This document shows positions 28,993 to 37,509 of a stretch of 64,000 bases of DNA, piece after piece. Each line of letters opens with the position of its first letter. Position 1 is the first letter of the stretch. A program made the translations under genes and the position numbers. The stretch spans positions 1 to 64,000 of the forward strand of contig NZ_AZGF01000005.1 of NCBI RefSeq assembly GCF_001434475.1, read 5' to 3'. The DNA comes from Paucilactobacillus suebicus DSM 5007 = KCTC 3549 (GTDB lineage Bacteria > Bacillota > Bacilli > Lactobacillales > Lactobacillaceae). The notes under the pieces were generated by a model, which ran no database searches, had not been told where the DNA came from, and was given only the letters and a program-made list of their open reading frames with translations.

Positions 28993-29042
28993 AGTATAAC
29001 ACGAACGAAATTAAAAGTTAATAAATATTTTGTTCGTATTTA
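28993..29042 (-). promoter_or_regulatory. guaD promoter with paired PurR-box-like sites
   Basis: TTAACT (29021-29016), a 17-nt spacer and TATACT (28998-28993) form the promoter. Two CGAAC cores in opposite orientation (29002-29006 and, reversed, 29032-29036) sit in AT-rich PurBox-like contexts, one inside the spacer and one upstream of the -35. This matches the two-box architecture of PurR-controlled promoters. Confidence 0.65.
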
Positions 29043-29055
29043 TCTGAAATATAAA

Positions 29056-29091
29056 AAAAGACTAGAAAAATAGTTCGTTTTCTAGTCTTTT
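29056..29091 (-). terminator. Terminator of the kdu/kdg operon
   Basis: A long perfect stem, GACTAGAAAA-type arms at 29056-29069 and 29078-29091, is flanked by A/T runs 12 nt after the kdgA stop. Confidence 0.88.
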
Positions 29092-29102
29092 AGCTCATAA
29101 AA

Positions 29103-29744
29103 TCAATTTTTAATTTGTTTGAATTGTTCAATATAGTGTCGTGCATTTTGTGTTACACCGTCGAAATCATTTTCATCAGCAGGTTTGGTGATACCTCTAC
29201 CAGCTCCCACAACTGAGGCACCATTACTAAACCAAGTTGCCATACTATTTAAATCGACTCCCCCGGCCGGCATTACGTTCAAATATGGGAAAGGTCCATG
29301 ATAGGCACTAATAGTTTGCGGTCCAGCAAGTTGTCCTGGAAAGAGCTTAACCATTTCAGACCCATATTTTAAAGCTGTTTGAGCTTCAGTGATTGTATAC
29401 GTTCCAGGGACATATGGTACTTGATAAAGGTTACACATCATTGCCACATCCGCATCAAACGCTGGACTGACAATAAAATGTGCTCCAGCAATAATAGCTA
29501 ATCTGGCAGAAGTTGCATCTAAAACCGTTCCTGCTCCAATTACGACATCCTGATTCGCATAATTATCTACTAAATCGGCAATTACCTGATCTGCTCTAGG
29601 AACGCTGTAGGTAATTTCAATGCCTGAAATTCCACCCGCAATTACAGCATCAGCAATTTTAACAGCTTTGTCTGAAGTGTTAGCTCTAATAACACAAATA
29701 ACTCCGGTATCAATCATCTGCTGAAGTAGTTTAGCTCTTTTCAT
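29103..29744 (-). CDS. kdgA: KDPG/KHG aldolase
   Basis: A 213-aa class I aldolase. The family pattern is visible: GVICVIRANTSDKAVKIADA, GGISGIEITYSVPRA, VIGAGTVLDATSARLAI, FIVSPAF, YVPGTYTITEA and the Schiff-base Lys in VKLFPGQLAGP. It cleaves 2-keto-3-deoxy-6-phosphogluconate to pyruvate and glyceraldehyde-3-phosphate. ATG 29744 is preceded by GGGAGGGTTACAA; it lies 14 nt inside the kdgK gene, so translation is coupled. Confidence 0.93.
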   Translation of the reverse strand: MKRAKLLQQMIDTGVICVIRANTSDKAVKIADAVIAGGISGIEITYSVPRADQVIADLVDNYANQDVVIGAGTVLDATSARLAIIAGAHFIVSPAFDADVAMMCNLYQVPYVPGTYTITEAQTALKYGSEMVKLFPGQLAGPQTISAYHGPFPYLNVMPAGGVDLNSMATWFSNGASVVGAGRGITKPADENDFDGVTQNARHYIEQFKQIKN

Positions 29745-30711
29745 TTGTAACCCTCCCACCAGAATGACTAGCCAAAAAAGTAGTCAATTGTTCAACTGTT
29801 GGATAGCCATCATTATCTCCAGGCGACATAACGGCCATTGCCCCAACTGCACAGCCACGTTTCACCGCATTTTCAATTGACTGATCTTCCAGCAGTGCGG
29901 TCAAAATTCCTGCCACAAAACCATCTCCTGCTCCAACCGTATCAACAACACGATCAATCTGATATCCAGACACAGTTGCCGAATATCCGTTTCGTTTCAT
30001 TATAAACGCACCGTTTTCTCCAAGTTTGATAATCACCGTGTTAGTTATCTTGCTTTGTGATAAGTAAAATCCGGCGATATCTTCCGGAGAAGCAAACCTA
30101 GTCAAGATCCGTCCCTCAGATAGCCCAGGCATAACAATATGCGCATTCTTAGCCAAATCATTAGTAGTCTCAATCATTTCTGATTCATTTCGCCATAACG
30201 ATGGTCGAAGATTGGGATCAAATGTAACGGTCACATTTTTTTGAAGCATCAAATTATTAATTTGTTTAAATACTGCCAAATTATTATCTGATAATGCAGC
30301 AAATATGCCAGACAAATGAGCAATTTTTAAATTAGTAAAATTGATTCTTGATAATATCTGAGCATCAAAATGCGAGGCGGCTGAATCTTTACGGAAGTAA
30401 AAAATATCAGGATCAGCATCCGTCACCAATTGCTTCAAATAAAAACCGGTCCAATGATTGGGATCTCTATCCAAATAATCCGTACCAATTTTATTTTGCT
30501 TAATCTCGTGAACTAGATATTCACCAAGTGGATCTATACCAACCATTGATGCATACTCAACCCGATGGCCTAGTCGCGCAACTCCAACTGCAACATTAAG
30601 TTCAGCTCCCGCCGAATACTTTGAATAATGATCAGCTTGCGCAAGCGGTACATCCGGATCGTCAGACGCGAACAATACCATTGGTTCACCAATCGTTATC
30701 ATTTCTGCCAT
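29731..30711 (-). CDS. kdgK: 2-keto-3-deoxygluconate kinase
   Basis: A 326-aa PfkB-family sugar kinase. The N-terminus reads MITIGEPMVLFASDDPDVPL, SAGAELNVAVGVARLGH forms the substrate-side motif, and VDTVGAGDGFVAGIL contains the catalytic Asp and anion hole. It phosphorylates 2-keto-3-deoxygluconate to KDPG, the substrate of the overlapping aldolase gene. The position within kduI-kduD-kdgK-kdgA supports this specificity over other PfkB kinases. Confidence 0.9.
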   Translation of the reverse strand: MAEMITIGEPMVLFASDDPDVPLAQADHYSKYSAGAELNVAVGVARLGHRVEYASMVGIDPLGEYLVHEIKQNKIGTDYLDRDPNHWTGFYLKQLVTDADPDIFYFRKDSAASHFDAQILSRINFTNLKIAHLSGIFAALSDNNLAVFKQINNLMLQKNVTVTFDPNLRPSLWRNESEMIETTNDLAKNAHIVMPGLSEGRILTRFASPEDIAGFYLSQSKITNTVIIKLGENGAFIMKRNGYSATVSGYQIDRVVDTVGAGDGFVAGILTALLEDQSIENAVKRGCAVGAMAVMSPGDNDGYPTVEQLTTFLASHSGGRVTNEKS

Positions 30712-30756
30712 ATGCTTCGCCCCACTTAGTACAATAGTATTAACTAGGTATTAATA

Positions 30757-31572
30757 TTACCGTACTAAGTAGCCACCATCAACAGGAATAACAGCTCCAT
30801 TAATGTAATTTGATGCATTACTTGCCAAGTAAACCGCAATGCCCATCAGTTCATAGGGTTCGCCCCAGTGCCCTGCAGCAATTCTCCCTAAAATCTCGTC
30901 ATTACGTGATTTATCAGCTCTAATTGGAGCAGTATTGGCTGTCTTAATATAGCCTGGAGCAATCGCATTAACTTGAACATTGTATGCGGCCATTTCACTG
31001 GCAAAGGCCTTCGTTAATCCAGCAACACCATGTTTGGCAGCTGTGTATGATGGAATAAACTTACCACCTTGGAATGAAAGCATTGAGCCAATATTAATAA
31101 TTTTGCCAGATTTCTGTTTTGCGAATTCCCTAGAAGCTGCTAATGACAACTTGTAGACCGCTGATAGGTTAATTGCAATGACACTGTCCCAATCCTTTTC
31201 AGTGGACTCTAACAGTGGATTGCGTTTAATCATCCCCGCGTTGTTAACTAGAATATCCAGATGACCAAACAATTCGATCGCTTTTGCGACTACTTTTTCG
31301 GCAACACCGGCCTCTGTTAAATCTGCCTGAAAAAATTCTACTCGCTGATTTTTTTCTTCTATCAGTTGCTTAGTTTCCTCGCGACCTTGTGTACCATGAT
31401 TAACAACCAAAATATCTGCCCCAGCCTCTGCCAGGGCCACAGCATATCCTTGTCCAAGTCCAGTATTACCACCTGTCACGATCGCAACTTTGCCTTTTAA
31501 GCTGAACCAATCCATTGAAAACTTCTTTAACGATTCAGCATTATGTTTAATTTCTTCACTTGATTGTGCCAT
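30757..31572 (-). CDS. kduD: 2-deoxy-D-gluconate 3-dehydrogenase KduD
   Basis: A 271-aa short-chain dehydrogenase. NAD-binding TGGNTGLGQGYA, NNAG (LVNNAGMIKRN) and the catalytic Ser...YTAAK set (IGSMLSFQGGKFIPSYTAAKHG) are intact, and the C-terminus ends VDGGYLVR. It reduces 2,5-diketo-3-deoxygluconate to 2-keto-3-deoxygluconate. The residues NNAGMIKRNPLL and the neighbour kduI identify KduD among SDRs. GAAGGGAGAAGTTCAA precedes ATG 31572. Confidence 0.9.
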   Translation of the reverse strand: MAQSSEEIKHNAESLKKFSMDWFSLKGKVAIVTGGNTGLGQGYAVALAEAGADILVVNHGTQGREETKQLIEEKNQRVEFFQADLTEAGVAEKVVAKAIELFGHLDILVNNAGMIKRNPLLESTEKDWDSVIAINLSAVYKLSLAASREFAKQKSGKIINIGSMLSFQGGKFIPSYTAAKHGVAGLTKAFASEMAAYNVQVNAIAPGYIKTANTAPIRADKSRNDEILGRIAAGHWGEPYELMGIAVYLASNASNYINGAVIPVDGGYLVR

Positions 31573-31593
31573 TTGAACTTCTCCCTTCAGTAA

Positions 31594-32439
31594 TTAACGA
31601 AGCTCATGCATGTCGATCGCATCCATGTCATCATAGGTTTGATTTTCACCACACATTGCCCAAATAAATGAATAATTAGTAGTGCCAACGCCACAATGAA
31701 TTGAGTAACTTGGGTTAACAACGGCTTGTTCAGGTTCCAACCAAATATGTTTGGTATTATTCGGTGTTCCTAAGAAGTGTGATACTCGTGTATCCTCTGA
31801 CCCGAATTCAATATAAAGGTATGTTTCCATTCGCCGTGCGTGAGTGTGAGCAGGCATCGTATTCCACGAATTACCCGGTTCCAAAACCGTATAGCCCATC
31901 TGAAGCTGACAAGTATCCATTGATGACGCATCAATATACTTGTAAATGGTCCTCTTGTTCATGTGTTCTTGATCACCCATAGGCATGGCGATTGCATCTT
32001 TAAATGCTAATTTTTTATTTGGGTACGTCTTATGCGCAGGAGTTGAAACCACATAAAATTTAGCTGGATTAGCTTCATCTGCAGATTCAAAAATGACATG
32101 ATTAACACCCATGCCAATGTAATAACCGTCATGGGGTTCAATCGCCTCTTTATTACCATCAATGGTAACCGAACCCTTGCCGCCAATATTAATAAAACCC
32201 ATTTCACGACGTTGTAGAAAATAATCAACACCTAACTGCTGATCTAATTTAATCTCTAACGGTTGACTAACAGGCGTAACCCCACCAAAAATCATTCGAT
32301 CATTGTAGGTGTACGTTAGTAAGACGTCGCCTGGATTAAAAATTTTCTCCATTAAAAATTCGCGACGTAACTGGTCAGTATTGTAGTGATCAATATCTTC
32401 CGGACTATGTGCGTATCTTGTAATCATACTTAATGACAT
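31594..32439 (-). CDS. kduI: 5-dehydro-4-deoxy-D-glucuronate isomerase KduI
   Basis: A 281-aa cupin-type isomerase. Family segments include RYAHSPEDIDHYNTDQLRRE at the N-terminus, REMGFINIGGKGSVTIDG and PAHTHARRMETYLYIEF with the metal-binding HxH..E set. It isomerises 4-deoxy-L-threo-5-hexosulose uronate, released by lyases from pectin or glycosaminoglycan uronides, into 2,5-diketo-3-deoxygluconate. It heads the operon, with GGAGGATTTGTAA before ATG 32439 and IclR- and CcpA-type sites upstream. Confidence 0.93.
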   Translation of the reverse strand: MSLSMITRYAHSPEDIDHYNTDQLRREFLMEKIFNPGDVLLTYTYNDRMIFGGVTPVSQPLEIKLDQQLGVDYFLQRREMGFINIGGKGSVTIDGNKEAIEPHDGYYIGMGVNHVIFESADEANPAKFYVVSTPAHKTYPNKKLAFKDAIAMPMGDQEHMNKRTIYKYIDASSMDTCQLQMGYTVLEPGNSWNTMPAHTHARRMETYLYIEFGSEDTRVSHFLGTPNNTKHIWLEPEQAVVNPSYSIHCGVGTTNYSFIWAMCGENQTYDDMDAIDMHELR

Positions 32440-32463
32440 TTACAAATCCTCCGTTTCCTATTT

Positions 32464-32507
32464 GGAAATATATATTTCTTTTACACATATAGAATAGAAC
32501 GCTTACA
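32464..32507 (-). promoter_or_regulatory. kduI regulatory region: IclR-type palindrome and cre-like site
   Basis: The perfect palindrome GAAATATATATTTC (32465-32478, preceded by TG) resembles IclR-family operators of the TGGAAAT..ATTTC type. Upstream, TGTAAGCGTTCTAT on the minus strand (32507-32494) matches 12 of 14 positions of the CcpA cre pattern. Substrate induction by the adjacent IclR protein plus carbon repression is inferred. Confidence 0.55.
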
Positions 32508-32527
32508 TCAAAAATGCAAATATTTTT

Positions 32528-33289
32528 CTATTGAGCGTTTAACACAGATTGAATTTGTTTCTTAGTTCGTAGCAACTCGCTAGTAATTAATTGTTTATAA
32601 TCGTCAGTTATTCGAAATTTGGGAACACTAATACTCATTGCTCCAACTAACTGCGTCCCTTGAAACAGAGTTGATGCAATACAATAACAATCTTTTTCTT
32701 GTTCCTCATCGTCAACGGCGTAACCGCGTTCACGAGTTTTTCTAATATCCTGCCATAAATCTGTTGCAGTTGTAATTGTGTGATCTGTAAACGGCTTTAA
32801 CTCATGATTATCAATATAACTATTAATTTGTTGATCACTAAAACTACTTAAAACAGCTTTTCCCATTCCGGCGCTGTACAATTCCCTTGTCAGGCCAACC
32901 TTGGAAGTCATAAAGATGTTTTGATGTTTTGGTTCAAGTTTGCGCACATAGGTCACTTGATCGTTTTCCAAAACAGATAAATGAATGGTTTCGTCCACCC
33001 TGCTTTGTAAATCATCTAAATAAGGTCTAGTGATTTCAATCAATTCTGTCACGTTAGTTCTGATTTGCCCAAATTGAATTAACTTAGTTCCCATACGATA
33101 TTCGTGAGTTTGTTGATTCTTTGCGACATATCGAATTGCTAAAAGAGTTGTCAATATCTTTGAAACTGTCGGTGCTGCAATATCAGTTGCTAGCACAATG
33201 TCGTGAACACTTTTACTTTTTCCATCACTCAAGACATCCAAAATTTGTGATGCCTTGATTAACACAGTTCCATATAATTTTTCAGTCAA
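32528..33289 (-). CDS. IclR-family regulator (KdgR-like)
   Basis: A 253-aa IclR regulator. The N-terminal winged helix (SVHDIVLATDIAAPTVSKILTTLLA, about residues 27-51) binds DNA. The C-terminal effector domain contains VDETIHLSVLENDQVTYV and YAVDDEEQEKDCYCIASTL. It lies just upstream of kduI on the same strand, so it probably senses a ketodeoxyuronate intermediate and controls the kdu/kdg genes. The start is TTG 33289 after AGAAGGGAAAAAG. Confidence 0.88.
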   Translation of the reverse strand: MTEKLYGTVLIKASQILDVLSDGKSKSVHDIVLATDIAAPTVSKILTTLLAIRYVAKNQQTHEYRMGTKLIQFGQIRTNVTELIEITRPYLDDLQSRVDETIHLSVLENDQVTYVRKLEPKHQNIFMTSKVGLTRELYSAGMGKAVLSSFSDQQINSYIDNHELKPFTDHTITTATDLWQDIRKTRERGYAVDDEEQEKDCYCIASTLFQGTQLVGAMSISVPKFRITDDYKQLITSELLRTKKQIQSVLNAQ

Positions 33290-33458
33290 CTTTTTCCCTT
33301 CTCTCGTAATATCTAATAATTTGATTTTACTCTCATTTAAAACGTTTTCAAATTATGGCCAAAAATGTTTGATATCTGCTAAAGGTTATTCGTAATTACA
33401 CTTCTTTTATCTGTAAAGTTATATAATGTTACTATTAACAATTATTGTGGAGGTTCCC

Positions 33459-34142
33459 ATGATCCTAGAACGACAAAATTTTATCAATATTAGGAAATCT
33501 GAGACTGAGTTACGTCAGCTACTCGGAGATCGCCAGTTTAAAAACTTTGAAGAATTCATTAGCTATTATCACCTGTGTGCTGAAGGGGCCAATGAAGTCG
33601 GTACCAAGTTAGAAAACCTAGATAGTGATTTTCAATTCAAATACGATCATAATCCAATTCACCATATGGAAGAACGAATGAAAGAAATTCCAAGCGTTTT
33701 TGAAAAAGTACGGCGTAAGGGCTATGAAATGAGCGCAAAAGGCATCAAAGATAACATATATGACATTGCAGGTATTCGCGTAATTACAAATTATCTTGAC
33801 GATGTTTATTCGGTTGAAAAAACGCTATTGCAACAAAGTGACATTGAATTGATCAAACGTAAGGATTATATTAAAAATCCTAAGGAAAGTGGCTATCGTA
33901 GTTTACACATCGTCGTATCTGTGCCAGTTTTTGAAACTAATGGCGTCCAGAACACTCCCGTTGAAGTCCAAATTAGAACGGTAGGAATGGACATGTGGGC
34001 TAGTCTCGAACACAAGTTACGTTATAAAACTAAGGCTGATCCCACCTTGGTCGATAAATATGGCGATCAACTTAAAGGATATGCGGAAGAATTATCAAAA
34101 ATTGAAATCAATATGCAATCGATTTTTCATGATTTATCGTAA
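33459..34142 (+). CDS. relP: Small alarmone synthetase (RelP/YwaC type)
   Basis: A 227-aa single-domain (p)ppGpp synthetase with no hydrolase, TGS or ACT domain. RelA/SpoT synthetase motifs are present: DIAGIRVITNYLDDVYSV, KRKDYIKNPKESGYRSLHIVV and VEVQIRTVGMDMWASLEHKLRYK. The KDYIKNPK..GYRSLH and MD.WASLEHKL wording is closer to RelP/YwaC than RelQ. It makes alarmones from GDP/GTP and ATP under cell-wall or other stress. GTGGAGG precedes ATG 33459 and TATAAT lies at 33422-33427. Confidence 0.88.
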   Translation: MILERQNFINIRKSETELRQLLGDRQFKNFEEFISYYHLCAEGANEVGTKLENLDSDFQFKYDHNPIHHMEERMKEIPSVFEKVRRKGYEMSAKGIKDNIYDIAGIRVITNYLDDVYSVEKTLLQQSDIELIKRKDYIKNPKESGYRSLHIVVSVPVFETNGVQNTPVEVQIRTVGMDMWASLEHKLRYKTKADPTLVDKYGDQLKGYAEELSKIEINMQSIFHDLS

Positions 34143-34182
34143 TAATCAAAGTGCAAAAATCTATTTGCTCACATAAAAGAGA

Positions 34183-34229
34183 ACCCTCAAGGTCAAAATC
34201 CAATTTTTTAGGATTTTGACCTTGAGGGT
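34183..34229. repeat. Intergenic hairpin repeat, copy A
   Basis: A 19-bp perfect stem (34183-34201 with 34211-34229) has a 9-nt loop. The right arm and its flank (GGATTTTGACCTTGAGGGTC, then TTCTGT) closely resemble copy B at 50196-50220. It lies between the convergent relP and glucosidase genes. Confidence 0.75.
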
Positions 34230-34342
34230 CTTCTGTAGGTGATAGCAATCACCTGTTGTACATATAAACTAGTTAAATCTCTATAACTTTAATATAGGAT
34301 CCAAATTAAAATAGATATTTGTTCCACCTTGTTTGAAATCGA

Positions 34343-36034
34343 TTATCTATTGTTTTCAAACAATACCACAGCCTCATAAGGCTTTAGATTAACCTGACCC
34401 GGTTTCATTTCAGTATACGTTCTCGCATTTGAAAGGACGAACTCATAGTTGCCAGTAAAGTTAATTTCTTCGGTTTCTTCACCAAGATTAACAAACACTA
34501 GTAAAGATTGTTTGTTAATTGCACGACGATAACCAACAACATCATCAGGTGTTTCAACTTGTTCCAAAGAACCCTCCACAATGACATCACGATACATTGG
34601 ATCCTTACGTAACATATTCAGATGTTGATAGAATTTCAGAACTGACTCCGAATCATTGGACTCGTCTGCGACATTAATTCCATCACGATCATTGCCCATT
34701 TCCAACCATGGTTCGTTGTCAGAAAAGCCACCGAATTTCGATCCGTCCCATTGCATTGGTACTCGAGCATTATCCCTAGATTTAAAATTAATCAAATCAA
34801 GGACATCATCCTTTTTCATACCAATTTTAATGCCGGTCTGATAGTTATTGATGGATGAGATATCATTAAACTCGCTAATGTCACTACGTTTAAAGTTTTT
34901 TGCACCCAATTCTTGACCTTGATAAATAAATGGAATTCCGCGTAAGAAATAGTACATCGTGGCGAGAGCCTTGGCAGCAACTGGTGTTTGATACTTGGGA
35001 TCCTTGATAAATTTCGACAAAGCACGAGATTGATCATGGTTTTCGATAACATTGGCAGTCCATCCATCGGCTGATTTAATCGCCGATTGACTATCAAACA
35101 ACAGTTTCTTTAAATCTTTAACATGCCAATTTGATCGACCACGATACCATTCATCAACGTTATTGACTTCAATATTAAAATATGAAAAGTCAAAAATCAT
35201 TGAGAAATAGCCATCAGGTCCAATAAATTTTGGCATATCTGCAGTAGGAACGCCATAAGCCTCACCAACTGTCATCGCATCATACTTGTCAAACGTCTTT
35301 TGCTTGAGTTCAATCAAGAATTTATCTAACCCAGGACGATTTTGCCCCTTCTTAACCACGTTTGCTAATCCATCTTCACCATCCGGCTCAATGCTGGCCC
35401 AATCAAGGTCTTTCTTCAAATGAGTAATTGCATCAATTCTAAATCCAGAAATTCCTTTATCCAACCACCAATTAATCATTGAATAAATTTCTTCACGTAA
35501 TTCTGGATTTTCCCAGTTCAGATCCGGTTGTTGAGGGGCAAATGTGTGGAAGTAATACGTGCCAGGTTCACTGGGAACCTCAGTCCAGGTAGAACCACCA
35601 AAGATTGACCGCCAGTTGTTAGGAACTTTTCCATCGTCTGTGTGCTTAAAAATGTAGTAATCTCGATACTTACTATTTGGATCTGCCAGTGCCTGTTGGA
35701 ACCAGTCATGCTGATCCGAAGAATGATTAACTACCAAATCCATAATAACTTTTAATCCACGTTTTTTTGCTTCAGCAAGTAGATGATCAAAGTCATCCAT
35801 CGTACCAAATTGTGGATCGATTGACTGGTAATCTGCAATATCATACCCCATATCAACCATTGGAGATTTGTAAACTGGAGAAATCCAGATGGTAGTAACT
35901 CCTAATGCCTTAATATAATCTAAGCGTTGTGTGATTCCGTTTAAATCACCAATGCCGTCGTCATTTGTGTCTTGAAAAGACCGAGGATAAACTTGGTAAA
36001 CAACCTCGTCTTTCCACCATCTAGTACTAGCCAT
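34343..36034 (-). CDS. GH13 alpha-glucosidase (oligo-1,6-glucosidase type)
   Basis: A 563-aa cytoplasmic glycoside hydrolase of GH13 subfamily 31 type. Conserved regions are DLVVNHSSDQHDWF, GFRIDAITHL with nucleophile Asp, MTVGEAYG with acid/base Glu, and ENHDQSR with the transition-state Asp. A C-terminal beta domain ends the protein. It hydrolyses alpha-glucosides such as isomaltose or malto-oligosaccharides to glucose. ATG 36034 overlaps the transporter stop by 8 nt, with GGGAGAAACGG upstream, so both are made from one mRNA. Confidence 0.92.
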   Translation of the reverse strand: MASTRWWKDEVVYQVYPRSFQDTNDDGIGDLNGITQRLDYIKALGVTTIWISPVYKSPMVDMGYDIADYQSIDPQFGTMDDFDHLLAEAKKRGLKVIMDLVVNHSSDQHDWFQQALADPNSKYRDYYIFKHTDDGKVPNNWRSIFGGSTWTEVPSEPGTYYFHTFAPQQPDLNWENPELREEIYSMINWWLDKGISGFRIDAITHLKKDLDWASIEPDGEDGLANVVKKGQNRPGLDKFLIELKQKTFDKYDAMTVGEAYGVPTADMPKFIGPDGYFSMIFDFSYFNIEVNNVDEWYRGRSNWHVKDLKKLLFDSQSAIKSADGWTANVIENHDQSRALSKFIKDPKYQTPVAAKALATMYYFLRGIPFIYQGQELGAKNFKRSDISEFNDISSINNYQTGIKIGMKKDDVLDLINFKSRDNARVPMQWDGSKFGGFSDNEPWLEMGNDRDGINVADESNDSESVLKFYQHLNMLRKDPMYRDVIVEGSLEQVETPDDVVGYRRAINKQSLLVFVNLGEETEEINFTGNYEFVLSNARTYTEMKPGQVNLKPYEAVVLFENNR

Positions 36035-37370
36035 TAACCGTTTCTCCCTTCTTATTATTAATAAAGCCAACTGATAATGCACCGAGTACCAAAATTACGG
36101 CTGCCAGTACAAACATGTTAACTTGTGATGAGCCAAATAATGGATATAAAGCAAATGATGCAACGGATGCAACGATTTGAGGTAAGCAAATTGATCCGTT
36201 AAACAGACCAAGGTAAGTCCCCATGTGAACACCTGATAGTGAGTTTGTAACCATTGCCAGTGGATATGTGTTGGTTGCAGCCCAAGCAAATCCAACTAAT
36301 ACATATGAGACAACCAGTGGATACTCAGAATGAATAAAGAAAATGGAAATAAATCCAATGGCACCTAAGAACAAACTGCATGAATAAGCAATCTTAGCAA
36401 ATCTAGGTGGTAATTTAGCTAATAGGTATGACCATGCTACGGCTGCCAAAGCCTGAATTGCAGCCAAAATACCATACCAGTTACCAGCGGCTTGATAGCC
36501 TGCTGACGATGCATTAGTTGTATGCCAAACGTTTTGTGCAATTGCACCTGCAGAGTATGTCCACAAGTATTGGAAAGCCATCCAACAGAAGAATTGAACA
36601 AGTGAAACTTTCCAGAATGTTTTTGGGGCATTCTTAAGAAGCGTGAACCAGTTACCGCCTGACTTATTATCTTCTTCGTTAATACCGTGATATAAAGCGT
36701 AGGTTGCTGGATCGTATTCCTTTACACGAATAACACTAAATAAGCTGGTAAAAATCAATAATGCAGCGCCAATATAAAATGACCAAACAACTGAATTAGG
36801 AACAACACCCTTTGAAGCAATGTTCGATACACCAATCGCGGTTAACACAAATGGAAAAATAGCAGCAATCACAGAACCAGCATTAGATAAGAAACTTTGA
36901 ATACCATATGCGTAATCTTTTTGTTTTTCGTTAACCATGTCTCCGACCATCATCTTAAATGGCTGCATCGCCATGTTTGATGATACATCTAGAAAAGCGA
37001 CAGTAATTGCACCGAATAACAATGCAGCAAATGAAGCATAGCCGAAACCTAAACTACCAGAATTGGGCAATAGTAACATGACAATCACTGCCACTAACGA
37101 CCCGATTAACAAATAAGGTAATCGACGGCCGCCAAGCTTTGGTGCCCATGTACGATCTGAATAATAGCCAACAATCGGTTGAACCAGCAAACCAGCCAAC
37201 GGAGGTAAAATAAAGAACCATCCTAAATTGTTTGGATCCGCACCAATTGTTTGAAAAATACGACTCATTTGAGAGCTTTGCAAAGTAAACGCCACTTGTA
37301 CACCGAGAAACCCGAAGTTCATCAGCCAAATTTTACTTGCGGGTAGGGTCGGCAGTCCCTTTTTATCCAT
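36027..37370 (-). CDS. MFS/GPH sugar transporter (MalT-like, SLC45 type)
   Basis: A polytopic permease of about 447 aa with 12 hydrophobic segments. LPASKIWLMNFGFLGVQVAF, the cytoplasmic loop GYYSDRTWAPKLGGRRLPYL and MVGDMV fit the maltose/oligosaccharide proton symporter family found in Lactobacillus maltose loci. It should import the alpha-glucoside cleaved by the following enzyme. Start choice is uncertain: ATG 37370 has AAAGGAC upstream, whereas ATG 37391 (seven residues more) lacks a site. Confidence 0.87.
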   Translation of the reverse strand: MDKKGLPTLPASKIWLMNFGFLGVQVAFTLQSSQMSRIFQTIGADPNNLGWFFILPPLAGLLVQPIVGYYSDRTWAPKLGGRRLPYLLIGSLVAVIVMLLLPNSGSLGFGYASFAALLFGAITVAFLDVSSNMAMQPFKMMVGDMVNEKQKDYAYGIQSFLSNAGSVIAAIFPFVLTAIGVSNIASKGVVPNSVVWSFYIGAALLIFTSLFSVIRVKEYDPATYALYHGINEEDNKSGGNWFTLLKNAPKTFWKVSLVQFFCWMAFQYLWTYSAGAIAQNVWHTTNASSAGYQAAGNWYGILAAIQALAAVAWSYLLAKLPPRFAKIAYSCSLFLGAIGFISIFFIHSEYPLVVSYVLVGFAWAATNTYPLAMVTNSLSGVHMGTYLGLFNGSICLPQIVASVASFALYPLFGSSQVNMFVLAAVILVLGALSVGFINNKKGETVNG

Positions 37371-37416
37371 CACACTCACGTCCTTTGACATAATTTTATA
37401 ACTTTGAACAACTCTT

Positions 37417-37454
37417 ATTATAGTAAACGCTTACAATTTGTGCAACCGGTTGCA
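37417..37454 (-). promoter_or_regulatory. Transporter-glucosidase promoter with LacI operator and cre site
   Basis: TTGCAC (37445-37440), 17 nt and TATAAT (37422-37417) form a strong promoter. The perfect palindrome TGCAACCGGTTGCA (37441-37454) covers the -35 and is of LacI-family type. TGTAAGCGTTTACT (37435-37422) in the spacer matches the CcpA cre pattern at 13 of 14 positions, with an end of CT instead of CA. Confidence 0.78.
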
Positions 37455-37465
37455 TTAAGTTTTTT

Positions 37466-37509
37466 AAAAAAACTAACTACGTATTAAATTGTATATCCTA
37501 CGTAGTTAG
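37466..37509 (-). terminator. Terminator overlapping the LacI gene end
   Basis: CTAACTACGTA and TACGTAGTTAG arms (37473-37483, 37499-37509) are followed on the minus strand by seven T. The right arm is coding, so the last codons of the regulator double as the stem. Confidence 0.85.
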
